From NCBI GenBank assembly GCA_937996765.1, contig CALKUG010000035.1:1-5958 (forward strand): a stretch of 5,958 bases of DNA. The letters are read 5' to 3'. Below, piece after piece: positions 1 through 5,958 of this stretch. Below the pieces are notes generated by a model that made no database searches, had not been told where the DNA came from, and saw only the letters and a program-made list of their open reading frames with translations. This stretch comes from an uncultured Ignavibacteria bacterium. GTDB taxonomy: Bacteria; Bacteroidota; Ignavibacteria; Ignavibacteriales; Ignavibacteriaceae. The position numbers were made by a program, and so were the translations under genes. How positions within the stretch are numbered: the stretch's first letter is position 1; each line of letters starts with the position of its first letter.

Positions 1-1
1 A

Positions 2-1753
2 TATTTTGGTGTTTCAGCCATGATGGCTACTTTACCCGGATTGCCCATGTTCGCTCATGGCCAAGTTGAAGGGTTTACAGAAAAATATGGTATGGAATAC
101 AAACGTGCTTATTACAACGAAGCTATTGACGAATATCTTGTGGAAAGACACCGTAAGGAAATATTCCCGCTTTTAGCTAAGAGATATTTATTTAGTGAGG
201 TGGCAAACTTTGAACTCTTCGACTTCATTGCCTTTGAAGGAGAAGTGAATGAAGATGTTTTTGCATTTACCAACAGGTTTGGTGAGGAGCGCGCCTTTGT
301 ATTGTACAATAATTCTCATTTGCAAGCTACGGGTATTGTGAGGTTCTCTATACCTAAAGCAATTAAAAATGCAGAGACGCCCGATGTTAAACCTTTACGC
401 TCAGTACCTTTAATTGAAGCCCTAAAGTTAACTCCAAAATCAAACTATTTTGTGATTTTTAGAGATACAAGAACTAATCTTGAGTACATGCATGAAACTG
501 AAAGCATAGCACGCGATGGTTTCTTTGCTACGCTTCACGGTTACGAATACTATGCCTTTATTGACTTCAGAGAAGTGGAAGATATTAATGGGGAATACAG
601 AAATCTCTATTCTCTTATTGGTGGTAAGGGAGTGCCTTCGATAGAGGGTGCGATGAAAGAACTAAAACTTCATACTCTTCACGATAAGATTCGTGAATTG
701 TTGGAAGGAAATGTTTTGCTCACCCTTAAACAGATAGCAGGACTCCAATCTGATAAACCAAAAGAACAAGAGTTAGTTACAGTTGATGCAATTATGCACC
801 AAATTGTACAAGAAATATCTTTGTATAAAGGTAATGAGTTTGATGGTGACTCAGCAATAAATAAAGTCTTTGGCGATCTCGAAGTACTGAATAAATTCAT
901 TACATCCATGACAAAGCTTACTGATTCAACAGAATTTAAAAAATATCAACACTTACCAAGTAGTTTGTATTTTATGAATACTGATGATAATAAAATGCAC
1001 GCTGATTTAATTGTAATATACTTGGTTATAAAAAGATTGTTGCTCTCTTTGCAAAAACAGTCGGGCGAAGCAAACCCGTTGATGCTCTACGAAGATTTGT
1101 ATTTAGACAAACCAATTTGGCAAAGTCTGATTCGTTTAGGTGACAGATATTTTGTTATTAAACGTGAGTTTGACTTGCTGAAACTACTTTCAGGTAATGA
1201 GGATGTTTTTGGAATTGGTAGTAAGGTTTCTGAGGAGACAGCAAAACCAACTACAAAAGTGAGTGAGCCTATAGTTGTGGTTGAAAGTGTTCCACCAATA
1301 GTGGCTCTTATGCACAATCAAGGAATAAAACAGTTTTTGCATTTTAACGAAGCTGAAGGTGTAAAATACTACAACAAAGAGAACTTTGAATTGTTACTTG
1401 ATTGGTTGTTTACTCTTCATTCTATACGTTTAGCTTCTAATGCGTATGCTTCAACAGTTACTGTGAAAACTACCAAAAAAGTTGACCCACTGCTTAACAG
1501 CATATTTTTAGATGTGTTGTTTGATATGAAATCCTATATGGTTGAGCTTGCGAAAATGAGTGATGCCGCGGGCTATCGTTACACCGATTTTGTTCTGGCA
1601 ATAAAAGAGTATCATAAAAAACTTCTCACCGAAAAGGTTGCAAAAAAACCTTTGGTTAAAGCACAAAGTAAAAAAAGTAGCAAATCAGTGAGAGTGACGG
1701 TAAAAAAGAAAAAAACGGTAGCCAAAAAAGCCCCAAAAGGCAGGAATAAATAA
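2..1753 (+). CDS. GH13 alpha-amylase-family protein, 3' part (5' end outside window)
   Basis: The reading frame is open from the left edge, so the true start lies upstream and the ATG at 20 is internal. About 583 codons are visible. Residues 10-35 (LPGLPMFAHGQ, then EGFTEKYGMEY) match the end of a GH13 (beta/alpha)8 barrel near strand 8. The Asp/Glu catalytic residues would therefore be upstream and cannot be checked. Residues about 78-200 look like the all-beta domain that follows the barrel (NEDVFAFTNRFGEERAF, later YFVIFRDTRTNLEYM and YYAFIDFREVED). From about 205 the protein is mostly helical, broken by a Thr/Val/Pro/Glu linker at 409-432. It then has a GVKYYNKENFELLLDWLF segment. The last 45 residues hold 17 Lys and 2 Arg. 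The likely role is alpha-1,4-glucan hydrolysis or remodelling; substrate and location are unknown. The family and domain calls come from remembered motifs. The hairpin just downstream suggests it ends its own transcript. Confidence 0.85.
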   Translation, partial: YFGVSAMMATLPGLPMFAHGQVEGFTEKYGMEYKRAYYNEAIDEYLVERHRKEIFPLLAKRYLFSEVANFELFDFIAFEGEVNEDVFAFTNRFGEERAFVLYNNSHLQATGIVRFSIPKAIKNAETPDVKPLRSVPLIEALKLTPKSNYFVIFRDTRTNLEYMHETESIARDGFFATLHGYEYYAFIDFREVEDINGEYRNLYSLIGGKGVPSIEGAMKELKLHTLHDKIRELLEGNVLLTLKQIAGLQSDKPKEQELVTVDAIMHQIVQEISLYKGNEFDGDSAINKVFGDLEVLNKFITSMTKLTDSTEFKKYQHLPSSLYFMNTDDNKMHADLIVIYLVIKRLLLSLQKQSGEANPLMLYEDLYLDKPIWQSLIRLGDRYFVIKREFDLLKLLSGNEDVFGIGSKVSEETAKPTTKVSEPIVVVESVPPIVALMHNQGIKQFLHFNEAEGVKYYNKENFELLLDWLFTLHSIRLASNAYASTVTVKTTKKVDPLLNSIFLDVLFDMKSYMVELAKMSDAAGYRYTDFVLAIKEYHKKLLTEKVAKKPLVKAQSKKSSKSVRVTVKKKKTVAKKAPKGRNK

Positions 1754-1774
1754 ATAGCCACCAATGTCATTATT

Positions 1775-1817
1775 AACTGCATCAATTAATCTGAGTATGA
1801 ATTGATGCAGTTTTCTT
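1775..1817 (+). terminator. Rho-independent-type terminator after the amylase gene
   Basis: A perfect 13-bp inverted repeat has arms at 1775-1787 (AACTGCATCAATT) and 1800-1812, with a 12-nt loop. TTCTT follows, giving a T-rich tail from 1811 (TTTTCTT). It begins 21 bases after the stop codon at 1751-1753. The stem is long but has only four G:C pairs, so it is weaker than a classic GC-rich terminator. The complementary side lacks a T tract, so it reads as a plus-strand terminator only. It separates the amylase gene from the downstream four-gene cluster. Confidence 0.75.
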
Positions 1818-1829
1818 ATTTTAAATAAT
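1802..1829 (+). promoter_or_regulatory. Weak candidate promoter for the four-gene cluster
   Basis: TTGATG (1802-1807) and AATAAT (1824-1829) are separated by 16 bases and match the sigma-70 consensus at 4/6 and 5/6 positions. Transcription would start around 1836, about 20 bases before the ATG at 1856. The -35-like box overlaps the right arm of the terminator stem. In such AT-rich sequence this could be chance, and FCB-group housekeeping promoters often differ from the E. coli consensus. The preceding terminator and the tight downstream gene packing make a promoter somewhere in this gap likely, whether or not it is this one. Confidence 0.22.
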
Positions 1830-1855
1830 TGATTTTAAACCAACTTGAACAACCA

Positions 1856-3796
1856 ATGAAACTAACTCACATTTTCTTGATGGCAACCTTAGTTTGCACT
1901 TCGGTGTTTGCACAGTATTCTGTCGAGAGAATCAATCCGGGATTAGATTTTGAGAATCCTCGAGTACTTTTAGTGCATTCGGGAGAGTTTTTCATTGCTT
2001 CACAAAACGGAATAGTTTATACTGTTTCGAACTCAAATTTAACTGATAAGGCACGTACAGTTCTCGATTTGCGAAAAAAAGTACGCTACGGTGGCGAGGA
2101 CGGATTACTTGGGTTTACATTACACCCACGATTTTCATCCAACGGGAAAGTGTATGTTACATATACTGCAAATAACCCGCGTAGGTTAGTTGTTTCGGAG
2201 TTTATGGTTGTTTCAGGACGAGCCTCGTTAAACGATGAAAGAGTTTTGATTGAAATTCCACTTGTTCTCAATGGAAACCGAGGAGGAGTGCTCAGTTTTG
2301 GCAATGATGGTTTCCTCTACATCGCAACCGGAGATGGTGGCGGACTGGGCGACCCGAATGGAAACTCACAGAACAAGGCATCGTTATTGGGGAAGGTTTT
2401 GCGTATCGATGTAAATAATACAGAAGGTGGACTCAATTACTCAATTCCTTCAACCAATCCCTATCGTGGTTCGGATGATTATAGAGAAGAAATTTTTGCA
2501 GTTGGTCTCAGGAACCCCCAAGATATTAGTCTCGACCCTGCGACAGGAAGATTGTATCTTTCGGATCGTGGACAGAGTAAGCGAGAAGAAGTAAACATTT
2601 TAGCCGCCGGAAGAAATTACGGTTGGAGAATAATGGAAGGTAGTACCACAGCTTTAGGTGGTAGAGTTGACAACGAGAAATTAACCAATCCCGTTTACGA
2701 ATATGCCCATAGCGGTAGTTATGGTTTTATGATTAGTGGTGGCGTGGTTTACCGCGGAGGGTTGTTTAAACAACTAAATACAAAATACGTTTTTGCAGAC
2801 TATGGCAGTTCACGCATCATGGCTATTTCGGTGGGTGCTTCAGGCGGTACTCAAGTTGAGACAATTATTGACGAGTCGGAAATTTCTCCCGTTTCTCTTG
2901 CAACGGACGCAAAAGGTGACATTTTTATACTCGATTATAATGGCGGAATTTACAAGCTCTCGCCATTTGCAAAAAAGACCATTCCTGATTTGGCAGAAGT
3001 TACCGAAGAAGGTAATACTGATGTAGAGACTGCACCAGAAAATAATCCATCTACTAATACCAACGAGAGTATAAAGGAAGTAACAAAAGATTCAATAAGC
3101 GTAAAAGTAGAAAAAGGAAACAACTCTCCTTCGAAGCTTGTTGCGGGAATGTTACAACCCGGGGTGATTAATCTTTCGTGGCAAGATAATAACGACCACG
3201 AACTTGGATATATTATCGAGAGAAAATCGGGTCGTGGCAGTTTCAAAGTTTTAGATACGGTGCGCTCCAATAACCAAGTGTATGAAGATTATTCTGTTGC
3301 AGATACCACTCTCTACACTTATAGAGTGCGGGTATTTGGTGAAGATAGTTTAAGTAGGGAGTGGAGTAACACTGCCTCAATAATGACCAAACAAGCCGAA
3401 GCGATAACTTCTTTAAAGATCTTTGGCGATGATGAATCTGTAACTGTTCGCTGGACAACAGGCGGCAAGTATGATAAAAAGGGATTTATTATCCAACGCT
3501 CGTTGGGTGGAGATTGGGTTCAGATTGGATCTGTAAAAGGAAACACCAAATACACCTATGAATTTAAGCATACCTATCGCGATGCGTTTAAAGGAGTGGT
3601 GTATTACAGGGTAGTTCAAAAAGATGCGGCTAATAATGAAATTGTAAGCGACCCGCTGAGATATGAAGCCGATATTACACCGGGTATGCCTATAGTGATT
3701 AAAGCAATTCTTGGGTTTGTTGGTGGAGTGTTTGTTCTATTATTGCTTTATTTATTAGTGTTTAAAAAGAAACAAGAACAGGAAATTGATGTATAA
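1856..3796 (+). CDS. Membrane-anchored sugar/sorbosone-dehydrogenase-type beta-propeller with two FnIII-like domains
   Basis: Start chosen at the ATG at 1856 (646 aa) because it begins a clean signal peptide, residues 1-19 ending VFA before Gln20. An in-frame TTG at 1829 would add nine polar residues in front. Residues about 25-371 form a propeller of the PQQ-dependent GSDH/Asd/HHIP type. Its motifs are GGEDGLLG (79-86), FLYIATGDGG (153-162), GDPNGNSQN (165-173), SLLGKVLRID (176-185), VGLRNP (216-221), EEVN (244-247), NYGW (254-257) and ISGGVVYRG (293-301). An Asn/Thr/Glu-rich linker (372-414) leads to FnIII-like domains at about 415-511 and 516-608. A transmembrane helix at about 613-636 and a KKK tail follow, so the bulk faces outside the cytoplasm. 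Family members oxidise sugars with PQQ, but here Asn141 stands where HNGG has its catalytic His, so activity is doubtful. No type IX sorting domain is seen. No Shine-Dalgarno is evident. It overlaps the next gene by 8 bp. Confidence 0.88.
   Translation: MKLTHIFLMATLVCTSVFAQYSVERINPGLDFENPRVLLVHSGEFFIASQNGIVYTVSNSNLTDKARTVLDLRKKVRYGGEDGLLGFTLHPRFSSNGKVYVTYTANNPRRLVVSEFMVVSGRASLNDERVLIEIPLVLNGNRGGVLSFGNDGFLYIATGDGGGLGDPNGNSQNKASLLGKVLRIDVNNTEGGLNYSIPSTNPYRGSDDYREEIFAVGLRNPQDISLDPATGRLYLSDRGQSKREEVNILAAGRNYGWRIMEGSTTALGGRVDNEKLTNPVYEYAHSGSYGFMISGGVVYRGGLFKQLNTKYVFADYGSSRIMAISVGASGGTQVETIIDESEISPVSLATDAKGDIFILDYNGGIYKLSPFAKKTIPDLAEVTEEGNTDVETAPENNPSTNTNESIKEVTKDSISVKVEKGNNSPSKLVAGMLQPGVINLSWQDNNDHELGYIIERKSGRGSFKVLDTVRSNNQVYEDYSVADTTLYTYRVRVFGEDSLSREWSNTASIMTKQAEAITSLKIFGDDESVTVRWTTGGKYDKKGFIIQRSLGGDWVQIGSVKGNTKYTYEFKHTYRDAFKGVVYYRVVQKDAANNEIVSDPLRYEADITPGMPIVIKAILGFVGGVFVLLLLYLLVFKKKQEQEIDV
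3780..3783 (+). promoter_or_regulatory. Shine-Dalgarno-like AGGA for the PH-like membrane protein
   Basis: AGGA lies 5 bases before the ATG at 3789, inside the end of the propeller gene. It favours ATG 3789 over the TTG at 3786, which would leave only 2 bases. It is the only recognisable ribosome-binding site among the cluster's starts. With the 8-bp overlap (ATGTATAA, 3789-3796) it suggests coupled translation. Confidence 0.4.
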
Positions 3797-4247
3797 GAGC
3801 AGAACGATTGAACTTCATAAATATATGCTACGCAGTGTTAAAACAAGAAAATTTCTAACACTTTTTTTTAGTGCAGTCTATGTAGCTTTATATATCAATT
3901 CAACTTTCTTATCAGATCCTGTTCAAGAAAATGCTATCGTTTTTGCAATTGCAGGGGTAGTATTACTCGCTGTTGCTATCTTTTTCTTTCTATCCGAAAA
4001 AAAACTTTTTCTTACTGCGGATGAAAAAGGACTTTCTGGCCGTATTTCCTATTTAAAATCGTTTTCTTTTGCCTGGAATGATTTAGAAGAAATTGAATGG
4101 GGATTGCTTCGCATAGTGTTCAAATTCAAAAATGGTAAAACCGATCGTTTAACACTTCTCCTCTATAATGCTGAAGGTATGACGGAAATACACGAACTTA
4201 TCAACAGTTATGCTCGCGATAAGGGTATATCTGTAGTTAAAAAATAA
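3789..4247 (+). CDS. Small two-helix membrane protein with a bacterial PH-like domain
   Basis: The protein is 152 aa. A basic N-terminus is followed by two hydrophobic helices at about 22-41 and 49-69. A soluble domain of about 80 residues follows (70-152), which by the positive-inside rule and the basic N-terminus should be cytoplasmic. That domain has alternating strands around LFLTADEKGLSGR, FSFAWNDLEEIEW and LRIVFKFKNGKTDRL, then a C-terminal helix (MTEIHELINSYARDKG). This layout, with a W-x-D-L-x-x-I core and a final amphipathic helix, resembles YcxB-like and other bacterial PH domains attached to membrane helix pairs. The family call is from pattern and secondary-structure logic, not a firm homology. 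No catalytic motif is visible. The start overlaps the propeller stop, and 27 bases separate its end from the MORN gene. Its role is unknown; membrane-associated scaffolding is inferred. Confidence 0.72.
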   Translation: MYKSRTIELHKYMLRSVKTRKFLTLFFSAVYVALYINSTFLSDPVQENAIVFAIAGVVLLAVAIFFFLSEKKLFLTADEKGLSGRISYLKSFSFAWNDLEEIEWGLLRIVFKFKNGKTDRLTLLLYNAEGMTEIHELINSYARDKGISVVKK

Positions 4248-4274
4248 TGCAGATTTAGCCCAATAACCTCTATT

Positions 4275-5600
4275 ATGAAATTTTTACATCCTTTTATCTT
4301 GGCAATCAGCTTATCGGTGATAACGCTTTTTGCTCAACCTTCAGAAACCAAAAGAGAATATTACCCCGACGGCACATTAATGTCGATGGGAGAATATACC
4401 AACGGCGTGCTCAATGGTAGATATTTAGAATACCACCCGAACGGTAAGCTTTGGAAAGAGTGGTTTTACATAAATGGGAAGGAAGAGGGGTATTCCCGTT
4501 GGTACTTTTTAAATGGCGTTTTGAGGATGGAATGGTATTACGAAAATGGCCAAAGGCAAGGTAAAGCGTACTTGTATTACGAAACTGGCGAGCTTTGGGC
4601 TGAGCAGTTTTATATTGATGATAAACTTGAAGGACTGACCTATATTTACTATAAGTCGGGTAAATTGTTGGGCAAATGGCCATATCAAAACGGAAAAGTA
4701 GAGGGTGTTTCGGTTACTTACTACGAAACAGGCGAGCTTGAAGTTGAACGCACTTTCCGTAGAGGGTTGCAACATGGAGCAACAATAGTATTTCATAAAA
4801 ACGGAAGACGGGCAGTTATCAGTAATTATATTGCCGATAAAATTGAGGGCGAATCTCTTATTTACGACGAGTTTGGGAAACTCCGTGTAAGGGATATGTA
4901 TAAAGCAGATCTATTACAGACCAGAGTGAGGTTTGATGAAAATGGGGTACAAACTGAGGTAGAGCGTATCGAGACATCCAGAAGCCCTAATGGCACTGTG
5001 CAAAGTGAGGTTCGTTTAGTAAACGACAAACGCGATGGTGCAGCAAGGGAGTATTTTGATTCGGGGTTTCTAAAAGCTGAACAACATTATAAAAATGATG
5101 TTCAGCACTCCACACAATACAACTTTTACGAAAACGGAGTAGTGGCTCAAACCACTGATTTTTTAGCAGGTGTTAGGGAGGGGATGACTCGTGAATTTTA
5201 TGAGACCGGTGAGCTTAAAAAAGAAACAATATTTAAGTCAGGCAGAAAAAACGGAATAGAAATAGAGTATCGTACAGATGGTAGCTTGATAAGCTCGGTG
5301 AATTTTTCTGATGACCAGCTAAACGGTTATTATAAGCTCTTCCATGAAAATGGCTTTTTGAAACACGAATCCAATTATATATCAGGCGTGTTACAAGGAG
5401 AGGCAAAATGGTTTTATCCTAACGGAGCGAAACAGAGAGAGGGTTATTACAATTCCGGTAGGCCTTCGGGTGCCATGAAATACTTTTTTGAATCGGGTAT
5501 TATACAACGCGAAGAGTTTTATCAAGGAGAAATTCTTGTAACAAGTAAACTCTATAACGAAGAAGGTGAATTAATCTCATCGTACGGATATGAAAAATGA
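4275..5600 (+). CDS. Secreted MORN-repeat protein (YwqK-like repeats)
   Basis: The protein is 441 aa. Residues 1-20 form a signal peptide ending LFA before Gln21, so the mature protein should be periplasmic or on the outside. No transmembrane helix or lipobox cysteine is seen. The rest (26-441) is a tandem array of MORN-variant repeats following roughly 'Y-x-x-(N/D/T/S)-G-x-L-x-x-E-x-x-Y-x-x-G-x-x-x-G', as in proteins often auto-named 'YwqK family antitoxin'. That name is not supported here: no toxin-like neighbour is present and the protein is exported. Such repeats form elongated beta-hairpin solenoids and usually act in binding or structure; no enzyme motif is visible. The start has no Shine-Dalgarno (CCTCTATT precedes the ATG) and lies 27 bases after the PH-like gene. 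The stop overlaps the next start as ATGA. I am confident of the repeat family and export signal, not of a function. Confidence 0.9.
   Translation: MKFLHPFILAISLSVITLFAQPSETKREYYPDGTLMSMGEYTNGVLNGRYLEYHPNGKLWKEWFYINGKEEGYSRWYFLNGVLRMEWYYENGQRQGKAYLYYETGELWAEQFYIDDKLEGLTYIYYKSGKLLGKWPYQNGKVEGVSVTYYETGELEVERTFRRGLQHGATIVFHKNGRRAVISNYIADKIEGESLIYDEFGKLRVRDMYKADLLQTRVRFDENGVQTEVERIETSRSPNGTVQSEVRLVNDKRDGAAREYFDSGFLKAEQHYKNDVQHSTQYNFYENGVVAQTTDFLAGVREGMTREFYETGELKKETIFKSGRKNGIEIEYRTDGSLISSVNFSDDQLNGYYKLFHENGFLKHESNYISGVLQGEAKWFYPNGAKQREGYYNSGRPSGAMKYFFESGIIQREEFYQGEILVTSKLYNEEGELISSYGYEK
4350..5597 (+). repeat. Coding tandem repeats: about 18 MORN units, mostly 72 bp
   Basis: The turn glycine of each repeat falls at residues 33, 57, 81, 105, 129, 153, 177 and 201. 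It then falls at 224 and 240, and again at 264, 288, 312, 336, 360, 384, 408 and 431. Spacing is exactly 24 residues in two blocks, interrupted by steps of 23 and 16 near 201-240, with a final step of 23. DNA copies have diverged, so this is an old protein repeat rather than a recent expansion. The closest stretch noticed is between copies 4 and 6 (from 4578 and 4722, 17 of 18 bases alike). Confidence 0.9.
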
Positions 5601-5958
5601 AACAGCTCATTGAAAATCAAAAATTACTCATTGTAGGAATGTTGATATTTTCTCTGTTTGGTTATCTTGAATGGGGAAAAGGGAGTAGTACTTTCCTGTT
5701 TCAAGCGGAAGCAGAAGTTCTACAAAAGCTGTTGGTTTCTCCGATGGAGGCGTTACATCCATTTACGGTTTTACCTTTGTTGGGACAGATTCTTTTATTG
5801 GTGGCACTACTGAGAAGCCCCGAAAATCGTAAAATGATTTACACTGGAATATTTTTCCTCTCCGCCCTACCTGTTTTTATGTTGCTTATTGCTGCGTTAA
5901 GCATGAATATCAAGATTTTTCTCTCCGTGACCCCATTTTTTCTCTGTGTGTATTTGTA
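5597..5958 (+). CDS. Polytopic membrane protein of unknown function, 5' part (runs off window)
   Basis: The ATG at 5597 overlaps the MORN stop (ATGA) and the frame stays open to the right edge, giving 120 codons without a stop. Hydrophobic segments lie at about 10-27, 56-72, 81-101 and 105-120, the last cut by the window end. Between the first two is a loop of about 28 residues with acidic positions (WGKGSSTFLFQAEAEVLQK). Recognisable stretches are GYLEWG (22-27) and HPFTVLPLLGQ (54-64). I recall similar uncharacterised integral membrane proteins in Bacteroidota/Chlorobiota but know no function. There is no Shine-Dalgarno, so translation probably depends on coupling to the MORN gene. The absence of a long N-terminal extension and the hydrophobic pattern support this frame as real. 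Confidence 0.7.
   Translation, partial: MKQLIENQKLLIVGMLIFSLFGYLEWGKGSSTFLFQAEAEVLQKLLVSPMEALHPFTVLPLLGQILLLVALLRSPENRKMIYTGIFFLSALPVFMLLIAALSMNIKIFLSVTPFFLCVYL

Noticed and set aside
1642..1648. A7 run in the register A-AAA-AAA, a possible -1 slippery site in the amylase tail
   Set aside because: Lysine-rich AT-rich coding sequence gives such runs by composition; no stimulatory structure or meaningful alternative frame was recognised.
1829..1855. Upstream in-frame TTG start for the propeller gene
   Set aside because: It would put nine polar residues in front of a textbook signal peptide; ATG 1856 is the better start.
3786..3788. TTG start for the PH-like gene
   Set aside because: An ATG follows immediately at 3789 with better spacing to AGGA.
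4248..4274. Possible promoter or terminator between the PH-like and MORN genes
   Set aside because: Only 27 bases, with no inverted repeat or convincing promoter boxes.
112..4796. Several minus-strand open frames of 65-106 codons (for example 112-309, 2950-3270, 4509-4796)
   Set aside because: All lie antisense to well-supported genes, have compositionally odd sequences and show no recognisable domain; they are shadows.
4275..5600. YwqK-type antitoxin role for the MORN protein
   Set aside because: It has a signal peptide, there is no toxin-like neighbour, and the database-style name reflects the repeat family only.

Overview
The window is AT-rich bacterial DNA (roughly 40% GC by eye) with five same-strand protein genes and almost no spare sequence. 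Three traits point to the Bacteroidota/Chlorobiota side of the FCB group. Signal peptides end in 'FA' followed by Gln, most starts lack a clear Shine-Dalgarno sequence, and the genes encode a long alpha-amylase-like protein, FnIII domains and YwqK-like MORN repeats. An Ignavibacteria- or Kapabacteria-like lineage is my best guess. This rests on protein style, not on a marker gene.

Layout: (1) Positions 2-1753 hold the 3' part of a large GH13 alpha-amylase-family gene. It carries the end of the catalytic barrel, a beta domain, a long helical extension and a very lysine-rich tail. A perfect 13-bp hairpin followed by a T-rich stretch (1775-1817) closes this unit. (2) From 1856 to the right edge, four genes are packed as one apparent operon. 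The first is a secreted, membrane-anchored sugar/sorbosone-dehydrogenase-type beta-propeller with two FnIII-like domains. It overlaps by 8 bp a small two-helix membrane protein with a bacterial PH-like domain. After a 27-bp gap comes a secreted protein made almost entirely of MORN-type repeats, which overlaps by 4 bp (ATGA) a polytopic membrane protein cut by the window end.

The first gene probably belongs to alpha-glucan (starch/glycogen) metabolism and looks transcriptionally separate. The four-gene cluster looks like an envelope module: two exported repeat or propeller proteins and two membrane proteins, translated in a coupled way. No member can be given a firm biochemical role. The propeller seems to have lost the family's catalytic histidine, so a binding or scaffold role is at least as likely as a dehydrogenase role. 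The MORN protein has an unusually exact 24-residue period with one internal break. No RNA genes, mobile elements, CRISPR arrays or minus-strand genes were found. The only non-coding stretch of note is the 102-bp gap at 1754-1855.
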